From assembly GCA_050741915.1 (NCBI GenBank), contig JBOGEX010000162.1, positions 1-35,620 on the forward strand: a stretch of DNA of 35,620 nucleotides, in the 5' to 3' direction. Positions 24,141 to 32,450 of the stretch are shown here, piece after piece; the first letter of the stretch is position 1; each line of letters begins with the position of its first letter. Origin of the DNA: JACCTH01 sp050741915. Its GTDB lineage: Bacteria > Actinomycetota > Acidimicrobiia > Spongiisociales > ZC4RG35. The notes beneath the pieces are model-generated. The model saw only the letters and a list, made by a program, of their open reading frames with translations, was not told the DNA's origin and ran no database searches. A program made the position numbers and the translations under genes.

Positions 24141-25052
24141 CTAAGTCGACACCCTGTCTGAGGTGAGCGTGTCGATTACAAAAGCGAGGATGAAGGCTTC
24201 GTCCCGCCAAGCGTCGTAGCGGCCCGACGGGGCGGCATGACCGCCACCGAGCTCGGTTTTGAGAAGAATGCGCTCCGATCCAGCGTTGACCGTCCTGAGC
24301 TTGGCCACCCATTTGGCCGGTTCCCAGTACTTCACACGTTGGTCGTGGAGGCCAGCGGTGGCGAGCACCGCCGGGTAGGCGGCGGGCACGGTGTTGTCGT
24401 ACGGGCTGTAGCTGCGGATCCACCCGAACTGTTCCTCGAGAGCTGGGTTTCCCCACTCCTCCCATTCGCCGATAGTCAGAGGCAAACTCGGGTCGAGCAT
24501 TGTGTTGATGGCGTCGACAAAGGGAACTTCCGCCACGATCGCCCGCCAGAGGTCAGGGCGCCAGACCGTCACAGCTCCCATCAACAGGCCCCCGGCCGAC
24601 ACCCCCCGAGCCGCCATCCCGCCTGGTGCGCTGATGCCTTCGGAAAGCAAATGCTCGGCGGCGGCGATGAAGTCTCCGAAGGTGTTGGACTTCTTCGCCA
24701 TCCGCCCTTCGAGGTGCCAGAGGCGGCCCAGCTCGCCACCGCCCCGGACATGAGCGATTGCATACGCGACCCCGCGATCGAGCAGCGAGAACAGCGCCGG
24801 GTCGAAGTCGGGATCGAGCACCGACTCGTAGGCGCCATAGCCGTAAAGAAGCGTCGGGGAAGGAAGGGCCAGGTCCTGTCGATGACAGACCGTGATCGGG
24901 ATTCGTGTTCCCTCCCTTTCCGCCCAGATCCGGTATTGCCTGTAAGCCTCGGGGCGGTAGCCACCGGGTACCTCGGTCTCTTTCACGACCGTCTGCGCCT
25001 GCGTACCGAGGTCGACATCGATCACCCGCGGGGGACTAACCAGGTCGAATAA
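24141..25052 (-). pseudogene. C-terminal catalytic half of oligopeptidase B (S9 prolyl oligopeptidase), truncated
   Basis: About 304 residues match the alpha/beta hydrolase end of PtrB-like peptidases: PGGYRPEAYRQYRIWA, HVRGGGELGRLWHLEGR, nucleophile motif GVSAGGLLMGA, EWEEWGNP, catalytic Asp in AGLHDQRVKYWEPAKW and His in GGGHAAPSGR. The family is about 690 residues; the N-terminal propeller is missing. Recognisable homology starts abruptly near LFDLVSPPRVIDVDL (25052), exactly where an unrelated ATPase fragment begins on the other strand. The frame runs on to 25136 but that part is non-homologous. Probably a non-functional remnant of a rearrangement, though the hydrolase domain itself is intact. 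Confidence 0.78.
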
Positions 25053-25348
25053 TCGAGGTCGGCCCCACGGATGAACTGCTTGATGCCCTACGGCATCCGT
25101 ACACCGGGGCACTCTTATCGGTGGTGCCGGAGACACGGCAACTAGAAGAACAGATCCTCAAAGGCGAGATCCCCGATCCGAGAATGATCTCCGCTGGATG
25201 CCGGTTTCATCCCCGCTGTCCGTTGTTGCAATCGGGCGAAGCCGAACGTCTGGGAATCGTCGGGCGCTGCCGCGACGACGACCCCGAGATCATCGCAGCC
25301 ACCGACACCCGAGCTGCCGCCTGCTGGGCGACGCCACCCGGCTTCTAA
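25043..25348 (+). pseudogene. C-terminal fragment of a peptide-ABC ATPase (DppD/DppF-like)
   Basis: The frame reads GRIIEVGPTDELLDALRHPY, then TGALLSVVPETRQ and GCRFHPRCPLL, the C-terminal end of oligopeptide-type ABC ATPases. Walker motifs and signature are absent: an in-frame TAA (25037-25039) and opposite-strand peptidase sequence lie immediately upstream. It differs clearly from the intact ATPases at 4236 and 5212, so it is not a local duplicate. An internal GTG (25121) could begin a 75-residue product, but no function is expected. Confidence 0.72.
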
Positions 25349-25440
25349 GAAAACCCAGGGTTGTTGCCGTCGTTGTACGAAGGTTGCGGCCCACAGAATT
25401 ATCTGGCTAGGCCATCGTGGGGGGCGAGAGCCGGCTCTCA

Positions 25441-27354
25441 TCAGGCATGGATGCGTTCGATTCGATCTTTCCACGTCCGTTCGAAAACCTGGTCCCCCCC
25501 TTCGATTGCTTCCAGGCCTACCTCCAGGTAGAACCAGTCAGCGTCGGCGGTAATCGCCACGCGGCCTTTCGTTCCGACCTGCCACGCCGTCCGCTCCAGC
25601 CCGATATCCACCTTCGCGCTCAACGCAGTCGAAGCCGGATCGTGGTCGCCAACTACCACCTCCCACTCGTGATGCGATCGGTACGTCAGTCGTCCATCCT
25701 GAAGCTCTTCACCCGAGGTGCTCTTTCGGAAGATGGCCCGGGCCTCCCCACGTTCGACGGCCCACTGCACGTCGTCGCGTTGGGTCGCGGCCGGAGCAGG
25801 CGGCGACGGCGGGGAAGGAGGGATTTCGACCCGGTCCCCCCCGGCTGGGAGAACCGGGAGCCGGAGCCGGCTCACAGTCGGGTCGACCGACAATCTGAAC
25901 CGGCGTCCCGGTGGCCAGACGATCGGAAATTCGGCCCCCGACAGGCTCAGCCTCACCCTCCACCCCTTGGGAATTCGAGCCGAGGCGGCCAGCAATGTGA
26001 ACGAAATCTTGCACCACTGATTCGGTTCGACAGGAACCGGTGTGGAGAGGTCGTCCGGGAATTTCAGGTTGCGGTTGCCACGGCATATCAAAAAACCCTT
26101 GCCATCCGGCGACACTGCCAGGAGGCGGGCCGCCACTAGACCAACCGGTTGATCCGAGGCGACCACCACCTCCACTTGGGGGCTGCCAAAGAGGTCGAGG
26201 TCGGAAGCCAAGGCCTCTGATTCGAAGACGATCGAGGCTTCATCGTCTGCAGTCGAATCGCTCGAACCAATCACGGCCCGGTCCCAGGCGGGAGCGTGCG
26301 AGCCTACCCATTGTGGACCATCCCAAACTCGCAAGGGTCCTACACCGAGGCTCATCTCCCAGCTGTGACCGGGCTGGGGCCAAGTCTCCTGCGTCTGCCA
26401 GAAGCCAGTAGACACCGAAGCGTCGTAAGGCGGCTCGGACCTGATCCAGGCGGTCAGGGTGGGCATGTTCATGACCCCGTTGTCGTCGCTCCGCAGATGG
26501 TGGCCAAACCAACGGGCCATGAGATCGAAATGGTCATACGTGGGGGCGGGAACACCCGTGGCGGGCCGGTAATGCCCCCAGGGCCCGATCACCGCCCGAC
26601 GCGGGCATTCGAGGTTCTCGAGCATGGCGAGCATGCCGTCGATGTAGCCGTCGAGCCATCCGCCAATCAAGAGCGTGGGCACCTTGATCGACGAGTAGTT
26701 CGCGCAGGGAGAGCCATGAAGCCAGTAGGCGTCGCGCGACTGGTGCCGGAACCAGTTGAAAAGCCATTGCGGGGTTCGCTCTAAACGATCCATCCACATT
26801 TTCCGCCAACGGTCGCCGACGATCTCTGGGTCGGGCGGGAGACCGTTGAGAGCGACCATGGACGCCGGCCAGTCACCCTGCTCGGCGGCATGGATGGAGC
26901 CGCCGGTGTAGTGAACATCGGTGGCAAAGCGATCGTGGGTGGCATGCATGGCGACAATCGCCTTCAGGGCCGGGGGCTGGAGCATCGCCGTCTGCAGGGC
27001 GCTGAATCCACCCCAGGAGATTCCCCACATTCCCACGCTGCCGTTGCACCAGTCCTGGTCGGCAACCCAAGCGATGATCTCGACCGCGTCTGCCATTTCC
27101 TGAGCCGAGTACTCGTCTTCGATCACACCCTCGGAAGCGCCGGTCCCACGGATGTCGATGCGCACCCCGGCGATTCCCCGATCCGCCAGGTAGCTGTAAG
27201 TCCTCCAGTCGCGGGTGAAGCAGTCGTCGTCCTTGCGATAGGGAAGCGACTCCACCACCGCTGGGAACAGACCGTCACCTTCGGGCAGATAGATCGTGAG
27301 AGCGATCCTGGTGCCGTCAGTCACCGGCACGAAGACCTTTCGATCTACTTGCAT
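25441..27354 (-). CDS. CocE/NonD-family hydrolase (X-Pro dipeptidyl-peptidase S15-like)
   Basis: The 637-residue serine hydrolase has an alpha/beta-hydrolase core with nucleophile motif GISWGG (S113), acid in GGWLDGYIDGM, and histidine in GPWGHYRP. A C-terminal jelly-roll (XPD_C) domain runs from about residue 340, with LFGSPQVEVVVASDQPVGLVAARLL and WRVRLSLSGAEFP. Oxyanion-side RKDDD and IDIRGTGASEG motifs are present. Members cleave acyl esters, amides, beta-lactam side chains or X-Pro peptides. No signal peptide is seen. It starts at ATG 27354, divergent from the broken hydrolase gene with 63 nt between, and converges on the ATPase fragment. Substrate is unknown. Confidence 0.9.
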   Translation of the reverse strand: MQVDRKVFVPVTDGTRIALTIYLPEGDGLFPAVVESLPYRKDDDCFTRDWRTYSYLADRGIAGVRIDIRGTGASEGVIEDEYSAQEMADAVEIIAWVADQDWCNGSVGMWGISWGGFSALQTAMLQPPALKAIVAMHATHDRFATDVHYTGGSIHAAEQGDWPASMVALNGLPPDPEIVGDRWRKMWMDRLERTPQWLFNWFRHQSRDAYWLHGSPCANYSSIKVPTLLIGGWLDGYIDGMLAMLENLECPRRAVIGPWGHYRPATGVPAPTYDHFDLMARWFGHHLRSDDNGVMNMPTLTAWIRSEPPYDASVSTGFWQTQETWPQPGHSWEMSLGVGPLRVWDGPQWVGSHAPAWDRAVIGSSDSTADDEASIVFESEALASDLDLFGSPQVEVVVASDQPVGLVAARLLAVSPDGKGFLICRGNRNLKFPDDLSTPVPVEPNQWCKISFTLLAASARIPKGWRVRLSLSGAEFPIVWPPGRRFRLSVDPTVSRLRLPVLPAGGDRVEIPPSPPSPPAPAATQRDDVQWAVERGEARAIFRKSTSGEELQDGRLTYRSHHEWEVVVGDHDPASTALSAKVDIGLERTAWQVGTKGRVAITADADWFYLEVGLEAIEGGDQVFERTWKDRIERIHA

Positions 27355-27417
27355 GATCGGATTCTCGCCTAGTCATCTCCGGCTTGACGTCCTGGCCCGC
27401 GCCTACGCTCGTTGCCT

Positions 27418-28229
27418 ATGCCGACGGCAACCGCCAACGGAATCGAGCTCTTCTACGAAGAGTTTGGTGAGGGTGCTCCGATTCTCGGCGTCCACGGCAC
27501 CCCGAGCTCGGCCATTCTGTGGGAGGAAGCGGCCCGAAAGCTAGGTGAGCTCGGACGCTGTCTCATCTACGACAGGCGCGGTTTTGGTCGCAGCCCAGAA
27601 CGTGAGCCCCTCGATTCATCGGACCTGAACCGGCATCTCGACGACGCGGTCGCTCTGCTGGATGTCCTCTCGGCTAGTCCAGCCATCGTGATTGGCCGCG
27701 GCACCGGTGGACTCTCGCCCTGGCGCTCGCACATCGTCATCCCGAGAAGGTGCGAGCGCTGGTCCTGCTCGAACCCGCTTTGTTTACGGTTGATCCCGAG
27801 GCCGACGCCTGGGCTGGTGAACTGCGTCGCAACGTGTTGGCCGCCGCCGCTGAGGACCCTGCCGTGGCTGCGGAGGCCGTCATCCGCTTGGCGTTGGGAG
27901 ACGAAGCCTGGGAATCGCTTCCATCAGACCTGCAGACGCTATTTCGAGCAGCGGCTCCGGCCGTTCTCGCCGAGACCCGGGGATTGGGTCTCGACCTGAG
28001 TGAGCAACCGCTCCGACTCAGCGTCGAAGAACTCGCCGGCATCGAGCAGAAAGCGCTCCTCGTCTCCAGCGAGGACTCCCCCGAGGTCTTGCGAAACGTC
28101 AATGACCGCCTGGCCACGGCATTGCCGAACGCCGAACTCGTGCTGGTGCCGGGCGGCCATCTCATTCATCCTGCCCACCCGGCCGTCGTTCAATTCCTCG
28201 ACCAGCTGTTGGGGACTGCGAGGGGGTGA
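27418..28229 (+). pseudogene. Alpha/beta hydrolase gene broken by a frameshift
   Basis: The first part (27418 to about 27711) reads ANGIELFYEEFGEGAPILGVHG and CLIYDRRGFGRS, then IGRGTGG. The homologous continuation LALALAHRHPEKVRALVLLE is in another frame from about 27711 to 28229, ending with VPGGHLIHPAHP (catalytic His). Loss of one base near 27709-27711 explains it. Independently, the nucleophile position in G-x-S-x-G is glycine (residue 95). Either a decayed gene or a sequencing error in an already atypical hydrolase. The 3' end overlaps the convergent deazaflavin-family gene by 68 nt. Confidence 0.8.
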
Positions 28230-28674
28230 GGACAAACACCGGGTGGGAAACCGACTCTTGTTGCCAGGCGCGGATGTCGGATCCCGCCTGGGCGGTGAAA
28301 TATGCCGCTGTCATGCGTTGGACCAGCGCCGGAGCCGAGGTCATCGACTCCCGCAGAATCGACCCTGCCTCCTCGGGACCGAGACGCCTCGCATGCACCA
28401 GAGTCGTTCGCCTAGCGATGGTGATAGTCGCTTCTCGAATCGCCTCGAGGTTCCGCGACCAGTCGCTGACCCCGTAAACCGCCACCAAGAGCCACTCGTC
28501 CTCCCTCTTTGCTAAGGCGACGGGGAACGAACGCGGCAATCCGGTCTTCCGCCCCCTCACCGTGAGAAGAGCTATCTCCGTTCGACGGATGCGCATCGGG
28601 AGACCCCACCGGATCAGTCGGCTAGCAACCTTGTTGCCGAGGCGAAAGGCCGGCGAGGGTGAAAACTTGGTCAA
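28162..28674 (-). CDS. Ddn-type deazaflavin (F420)-dependent nitroreductase family protein
   Basis: The 170-residue small beta-barrel protein of the DDN/FDOR-B-like group shows LLTVRGRKTGLPRSFPVAL, DEWLLVAVYGVSDWSRNLEA (GxxxxPxWxxN-type region) and ARRLGPEEA. Family members reduce quinones or nitroaromatics with F420H2. The start is a TTG at 28674 with no clear ribosome site. It is transcribed divergently from a MarR gene across an AT-rich region holding a dyad, so that regulator probably controls it. The C-terminal 20 residues look unrelated to the family and overlap the broken hydrolase. Confidence 0.8.
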   Translation of the reverse strand: MTKFSPSPAFRLGNKVASRLIRWGLPMRIRRTEIALLTVRGRKTGLPRSFPVALAKREDEWLLVAVYGVSDWSRNLEAIREATITIARRTTLVHARRLGPEEAGSILRESMTSAPALVQRMTAAYFTAQAGSDIRAWQQESVSHPVFVLTPSQSPTAGRGIERRPGGQDE

Positions 28675-28683
28675 TGTTCGTTC

Positions 28684-28729
28684 TTGGTAAACTTTATTAG
28701 GATATCATATTATACGAATCTCATAATAT
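28684..28729. promoter_or_regulatory. Overlapping divergent promoters with dyad, ddn/marR
   Basis: For marR, TTGGTA (28684-28689), 18 nt, TATTAT (28708-28713). For the ddn-type gene, the minus strand has a perfect TATAAT (28714-28709), with TGACGT 18 nt upstream. An inverted repeat ATATTAT (28707-28713)/ATAATAT (28723-28729) overlaps both -10 regions and abuts the marR ATG. This layout is typical for autoregulating MarR repressors. The region is strikingly AT-rich against the surrounding genes. Confidence 0.6.
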
Positions 28730-29239
28730 ATGACGTCAGAACGAAAGTCGCAAGCCGTAACAAGGGGTGAGGCGCTGCGACGCATCCAGATCGGACTCCG
28801 TCGGCTCACCCACCAACTCCATCGCCAGAACGACGCCGTGGGGTCGCACATCGACCTTCTCCCTGGCGATCTCGAGGTGCTTGACATGATCGGCAGGGAG
28901 GGCGCGCAGGCGCCCCGCGACGTCGTCGCCTCGACGGGCATCCATCCCGCCACGCTTACCGGGATCCTCGACCGGCTCGAGGCCGGCGGGTGGTTGACGC
29001 GACGACCCGATCCCGCCGACCGACGACGTCTGATCGTAGAAGCTGTCACCAACCGGGGAGCCGAAGTCGCCCGCCTGTATACACCGATGAGCAAGGCCAT
29101 TGGCCGCATCTGTGCCGACTACACGGCCGGAGATCTCGCACTGATCGTGGAGTTCCTGGAGAAGACCGCCGACGCCGGCGTCACGGCCACCTCCCAGATC
29201 CGAGAGTCGTTCAAGGGCACCGACCAGACCCGGAACTGA
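28730..29239 (+). CDS. MarR-family transcriptional regulator
   Basis: The 169-residue winged-helix dimer-type protein has the recognition region TGIHPATLTGILDRLEAGGWLTRRPDPADRRRLIVEAVT, with the wing DRR motif conserved. N- and C-terminal helices form the dimer interface. The ATG at 28730 is directly next to the dyad and about 17 nt past the -10, so the mRNA is nearly leaderless. It likely represses itself and the divergent F420-type gene in response to a phenolic or xenobiotic ligand (inference). Confidence 0.92.
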   Translation: MTSERKSQAVTRGEALRRIQIGLRRLTHQLHRQNDAVGSHIDLLPGDLEVLDMIGREGAQAPRDVVASTGIHPATLTGILDRLEAGGWLTRRPDPADRRRLIVEAVTNRGAEVARLYTPMSKAIGRICADYTAGDLALIVEFLEKTADAGVTATSQIRESFKGTDQTRN

Positions 29240-29252
29240 CGAATTTGTATCC

Positions 29253-29291
29253 GTGAAGGTTTCCGCGACTCTGAGCCGCGCAAACCTTCAC
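29253..29291. repeat. Palindromic repeat copy 1
   Basis: GTGAAGGTTTCCGCG pairs with CGCGCAAACCTTCAC (14 of 15 pairs, 9-nt loop). It lies 13 nt after the marR stop. It shares its arms with a second palindrome 22 nt further on. No T-run, so it is not a plain intrinsic terminator, though it could end transcription from either convergent gene. Confidence 0.7.
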
Positions 29292-29313
29292 AGATAGGCG
29301 GGCAGGCGCTACT

Positions 29314-29354
29314 TGTGAAGGTTTCCGCGGCCATGGCCCGCGACAACCTTCACA
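29314..29354. repeat. Palindromic repeat copy 2
   Basis: TGTGAAGGTTTCCGCGG pairs with CCGCGACAACCTTCACA (15 of 17 pairs, 7-nt loop). It has the same arm sequence as copy 1 but a different loop, 10 nt before the 3' end of the toxin gene. The two copies in tandem resemble a BIME/REP-like extragenic element. Confidence 0.7.
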
Positions 29355-29364
29355 GAAGACCTAC

Positions 29365-29694
29365 CTAGGGGATGCAATCGACAGCAACCGCCAACCCGGA
29401 ACAGACTTCGCGCATTCGATCGTCTCCTAGTCTGCCAAGACGGTGCGTTAGGGTCCCCACCGGAACGCTCTCGACCGAATCGAGGTTCACAGCCGATCGA
29501 AGTGGGATCGGATCATCCCCGGGCTCAAGGAGAACCTCGCTGGGAAGTCCTCGGATCATCGTCGTGCACGGAGCAATGAGGGCTCTCCGCAGTCTTGGTA
29601 TCGCGGCATCACGGGAGAGGACTACCACCGGACGGCGGGGGATCTCGGCGAGCTCACACCACCACACCTCCCCTCTGAGTGGTAGTCCGTTCAC
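29365..29694 (-). CDS. mazF: MazF/PemK-family mRNA interferase toxin
   Basis: The 109-residue toxin has the family beginning LRGEVWWCELAEIPRRPVVVLSRD, central IAPCTTMIRGLPSEVLLEPGDDP (with the T-T motif), and LDSVESVPVGTLTHRLGRLGDDRM. The arginine after GEVWW and the CTT segment are expected active-site elements for sequence-specific RNA cleavage. The GTG at 29694 overlaps the antitoxin stop (GTGA), giving translational coupling with antitoxin first. Confidence 0.92.
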   Translation of the reverse strand: MNGLPLRGEVWWCELAEIPRRPVVVLSRDAAIPRLRRALIAPCTTMIRGLPSEVLLEPGDDPIPLRSAVNLDSVESVPVGTLTHRLGRLGDDRMREVCSGLAVAVDCIP

Positions 29695-29927
29695 GACGAA
29701 GCGGCCGCCTCACGAAACGAAGCCAAGTCGCCCCACTCGTCCGACTCATCGAGGGGATGGTCGTCGTAAACCGCATACCCAAGGTCGATCTCGGCGGTTC
29801 GATTCTGGGCGAGCAAGGCTTTGAGAGCTTCGTCCAAAAGACCGGCGTCGCTCAGATCCGACCTTAAATCTCTCGCCTGCTCGAGCAGCGAACCGTCAAC
29901 GGTCGTGCTCACTCTCATCCGCGCCAT
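29691..29927 (-). CDS. MazE-type antitoxin
   Basis: This 78-residue protein has an N-terminal ribbon-helix-helix-like segment (MRVSTTVDGSLLEQARDLRSD) and an acidic C-terminal tail (DDHPLDESDEWGDLASF) suited to bind and block the toxin. It is directly upstream of and 4 nt overlapping mazF. The ATG at 29927 follows a palindrome with almost no leader, consistent with conditional cooperativity-type autoregulation. Confidence 0.85.
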   Translation of the reverse strand: MARMRVSTTVDGSLLEQARDLRSDLSDAGLLDEALKALLAQNRTAEIDLGYAVYDDHPLDESDEWGDLASFREAAASS

Positions 29928-29929
29928 GC

Positions 29930-29939
29930 CATAATTATG
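29930..29939. promoter_or_regulatory. Palindrome at the mazEF promoter
   Basis: CATAATTATG is a perfect 10-bp palindrome immediately upstream of the antitoxin ATG. It contains a TAAT-rich -10-like core, and TGGCAT repeats flank it on the minus strand. Probably the autoregulatory operator of the pair; no clear -35. Confidence 0.4.
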
Positions 29940-30016
29940 CCACTTTTAGGGAATAGCAGAAAGAGGTTGAACTTCGCCATTTACTCGAGGGGCCGGGCAC
30001 CTGATCGCGGCCGCAT

Positions 30017-30403
30017 ATGCTCGTCTTGGCGAAATCGATGACAAGCGTCCTTTTACGAGCGGCCGGAGCCGTGGCCGCGATTGCGTTCTGGCTCGGCCTG
30101 GTGGTAGTGGCGCTCAACAATCTCGATACCGGCCTGCCTCAGTCTGAGGGTTTGGGCGGCTGGCCCTTCTTCCTGGTGGCGCTAGCGATCACCGGGGTGG
30201 TTGCGGTCTATCTCTCGAGGCGACCCCGAAAACCGGGCTGGCTTCACTTCATAATCGGATTGTTGATCCCAGAGGTGGCGTTCTTCTTAAACCGGTTGTT
30301 TGTCCCCGAAATCAGCGTCGTCTTCTGGATGGCGGTTGCGGCTTTGATCCTGATTCCTCTCCCCAGCGCCGCAACAAGGTCAGACTTGTCCGCGACGCAA
30401 TAA
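30017..30403 (+). CDS. Small membrane protein of unknown function
   Basis: This 128-residue protein has four hydrophobic segments: about 13-34, 49-67, 74-93 and 98-115. Loops contain LSRRPRKPGW (positive, likely cytoplasmic) and a short polar tail. No family recognised. ATG at 30017 or a second ATG at 30038; no strong ribosome site. It stands alone between the toxin-antitoxin pair and the phosphatase gene. Confidence 0.6.
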   Translation: MLVLAKSMTSVLLRAAGAVAAIAFWLGLVVVALNNLDTGLPQSEGLGGWPFFLVALAITGVVAVYLSRRPRKPGWLHFIIGLLIPEVAFFLNRLFVPEISVVFWMAVAALILIPLPSAATRSDLSATQ

Positions 30404-30731
30404 TCGGTCGCCGGTCAATCCATCAATCGATGCCGAGTCCACCCTGGTCCCCCAGGTCGAAGGTTGCACTGCGAGACTTGGACGACGCCTACCGCGGAGA
30501 TGTGTCAGCGCTCCGAACGTCTCCAGCCAGGAACAATTCCTCAGCACCGTTGCCGACTCGCTAGTTGAAGCGCAAGAGCACCCCGATGGGCTCTGGCATT
30601 CTGTGTCGAGACAACGCTGAGTATCTAGCCTGCTTCCGCCTGCCTCCCTCGGCCCTACTATTTCGCGCATCGGAGTTTATGGAAAGCCCGGCGACCGTTT
30701 TCTCGAACTCGCCACGGCCCAAGATCGTCAT
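30404..30731 (+). other. 328-nt region without a confident gene
   Basis: No promoter, RNA gene or strong hairpin stands out. In the frame of the downstream phosphatase gene it is open except for a single TGA at 30618-30620. The text on both sides (for example SSQEQFLSTVADSLVEAQ before it, GVYGKPGDRFLELATAQDR after it) looks protein-like, but no standard start codon occurs between the TGA and the GTG at 30732. It may be leader plus decayed coding sequence. Confidence 0.4.
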
Positions 30732-32450
30732 GTGCTCGACGTGCTCTTCGGGGACGCCCGGGAAGCGGTGACTATCCAGGACCGGTCCGGGGGTCTGATC
30801 TACGCCAACGACAGAGCTGCGGAACTGGTCGGTTTCGCCACGGGCGTTGAGATGGTCAATGCGCCGACAGGGGACCTCGTCGATCGTTTCGAGATGATCG
30901 ACGAATTGGGACAGCCGCTCCCGTTCGATTCTCTACCCGGTCGTCTTGTTCTTCGCGGCTTGGATCCCGACGAAATCACCGTCGGGTTTCGCTTCAAGGG
31001 CTCGGGGAAGACCCGGTGGTCGAGGGTCAACGCCAGCCCAGTGAAGAACGACGCCGGCGAAGTGGTGTGGGCGATCAACTTCTTTCTCGATATTTCGGAA
31101 CAGGTAAGACGGGAGGAGGTCGAGAAGCTGCTGGCCCGGATCACAACGATTCTGAGCGGCACCCCCCTTTCCGGTGGCCCCGACTTCGCTGCATTGGCGG
31201 ACATTCTCGTGCCGGAACTCGCCACCTGGTGTGGATTCCACGTGCTCGACGAGTCCGACCACCTAGTGGCTACGGCAGCTGAGTTTCCCCAGTCCCAGGA
31301 CGCGCTATCGCTAATCGACGTCGCCGACTCGTCGAGGATCAGCATTTCGTCCAATCGAATCCAGACCCGGGTGTTGTCAACTGGGCGTCGCGAGAACATC
31401 GCTATTACAAAAGACGTGCTCGACGAAGCAGAAGTCGGATTAGGGACGGAGGTCGTCGAGCTGGCGCAGAGATTGGGCCTGAAATCCGTGGTGTGCGTTC
31501 CTCTCGGCATCGCTAGCTCTCGCATCGGAACGATGACCCTGCTGCGGACTCAGGCCGAGCCCCCTTTCGACGACAACGACCTGGCGCTGATCGATGCCGT
31601 CGCCGAACGAATCGGAGTCACTCTCGCCAACTCCAAGCTCTACGAGCGCGAGCACGAGACGGCAGAAGCCTTGCGTCGAGGCCTGGTTCCCTCCTCGATC
31701 CCAGAGATTCCGGGAGTCGAGATCGCGACCCGCTACGAACCTCTCGCCCGTCTCGGTCAGGTCGGGGGCGATTTCTTTGACTTCGTCGTGGTTGACGATC
31801 AGCGCTACGCGGTTGTCATTGGTGACATCGAAGGCAAAGGCGTTCCCGCCGCCGCGGCCGTCGCGATAGCTCGTTCGGCATTGCGGACCGCGATCTCCCT
31901 CGAGGCAGACCCGGCGGTCGTGCTCGGCCAGCTCAACCAGACGATGCGAACCGAGCCGGAACCTCGAATGTGCACGGTCGCCTATTTGTTGCTCGATCGC
32001 AGCGACGACCACTTCCTGGCCACGGTGACACTCGCCGGCCACCCTCCGCCACTGTTGTACCGACCTGACGGAACCATTTCTCAGTTAGGCACACCGTGTC
32101 CTCCGGCGGGAGTGCTCGAAGACATCGACCCCAATCCAATCTCAATCGACTTGTATCCAGGCGACGTCGTGGTCTTGTATACCGATGGGATCTCACGACG
32201 AGATTTGCCGCCTCCCGAAACCGTCGCATCCTTGGGCACAAGCAGAGCCGATGAATCTCTCGAGGCCTTCGTCGATCGAGCCCTTGAGAGATTTCGGTCT
32301 GCCGTGGCGACAGTTCGCGACGATGTCATCATGATTGCGATCCGAATCTTGGCGCGAGCGTCGGCGCCCGCAAGCAAGGAAGATGAAGACGAGTTTGAAT
32401 CACCCTCTGATCAGGTACCCAGCCTTAGCATGCCGTTGGTTTCACCGTAA
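30732..32450 (+). CDS. PAS-GAF-SpoIIE (PP2C) phosphatase, RsbU/RsbP-like
   Basis: In this 572-residue protein, residues 1-110 are a PAS domain (AVTIQDRSGGLIYANDRAAELVGF), about 150-300 a GAF domain, and about 325-540 a SpoIIE-type PP2C phosphatase with metal motifs GGDFFDF, GDIEGKGVPAAAAVA, LAGHPPPLLY and LYTDGISR. It would sense a signal and dephosphorylate a STAS anti-sigma-factor antagonist. Start GTG 30732 has a weak ribosome site; PAS homology begins within a few residues of it. The next gene starts directly after its stop, so it forms an operon with the kinase and STAS genes. Confidence 0.9.
   Translation: MLDVLFGDAREAVTIQDRSGGLIYANDRAAELVGFATGVEMVNAPTGDLVDRFEMIDELGQPLPFDSLPGRLVLRGLDPDEITVGFRFKGSGKTRWSRVNASPVKNDAGEVVWAINFFLDISEQVRREEVEKLLARITTILSGTPLSGGPDFAALADILVPELATWCGFHVLDESDHLVATAAEFPQSQDALSLIDVADSSRISISSNRIQTRVLSTGRRENIAITKDVLDEAEVGLGTEVVELAQRLGLKSVVCVPLGIASSRIGTMTLLRTQAEPPFDDNDLALIDAVAERIGVTLANSKLYEREHETAEALRRGLVPSSIPEIPGVEIATRYEPLARLGQVGGDFFDFVVVDDQRYAVVIGDIEGKGVPAAAAVAIARSALRTAISLEADPAVVLGQLNQTMRTEPEPRMCTVAYLLLDRSDDHFLATVTLAGHPPPLLYRPDGTISQLGTPCPPAGVLEDIDPNPISIDLYPGDVVVLYTDGISRRDLPPPETVASLGTSRADESLEAFVDRALERFRSAVATVRDDVIMIAIRILARASAPASKEDEDEFESPSDQVPSLSMPLVSP

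Noticed and set aside
24043..24465. Minus-strand frame of 140 codons partly over the repeat cluster
   Set aside because: It is out of frame with the peptidase remnant, has no motif, and its translation only reflects the repeats.
25426..25439. 14-bp perfect palindrome GAGAGCCGGCTCTC after the CocE-family gene
   Set aside because: It has no loop and no T-run, so it is a poor terminator; too little evidence to call an operator.
29076..29083. Additional GTATAC sites (also near 10353 and 32175)
   Set aside because: They are inside coding regions, single half-sites, and explained by conserved protein sequence.
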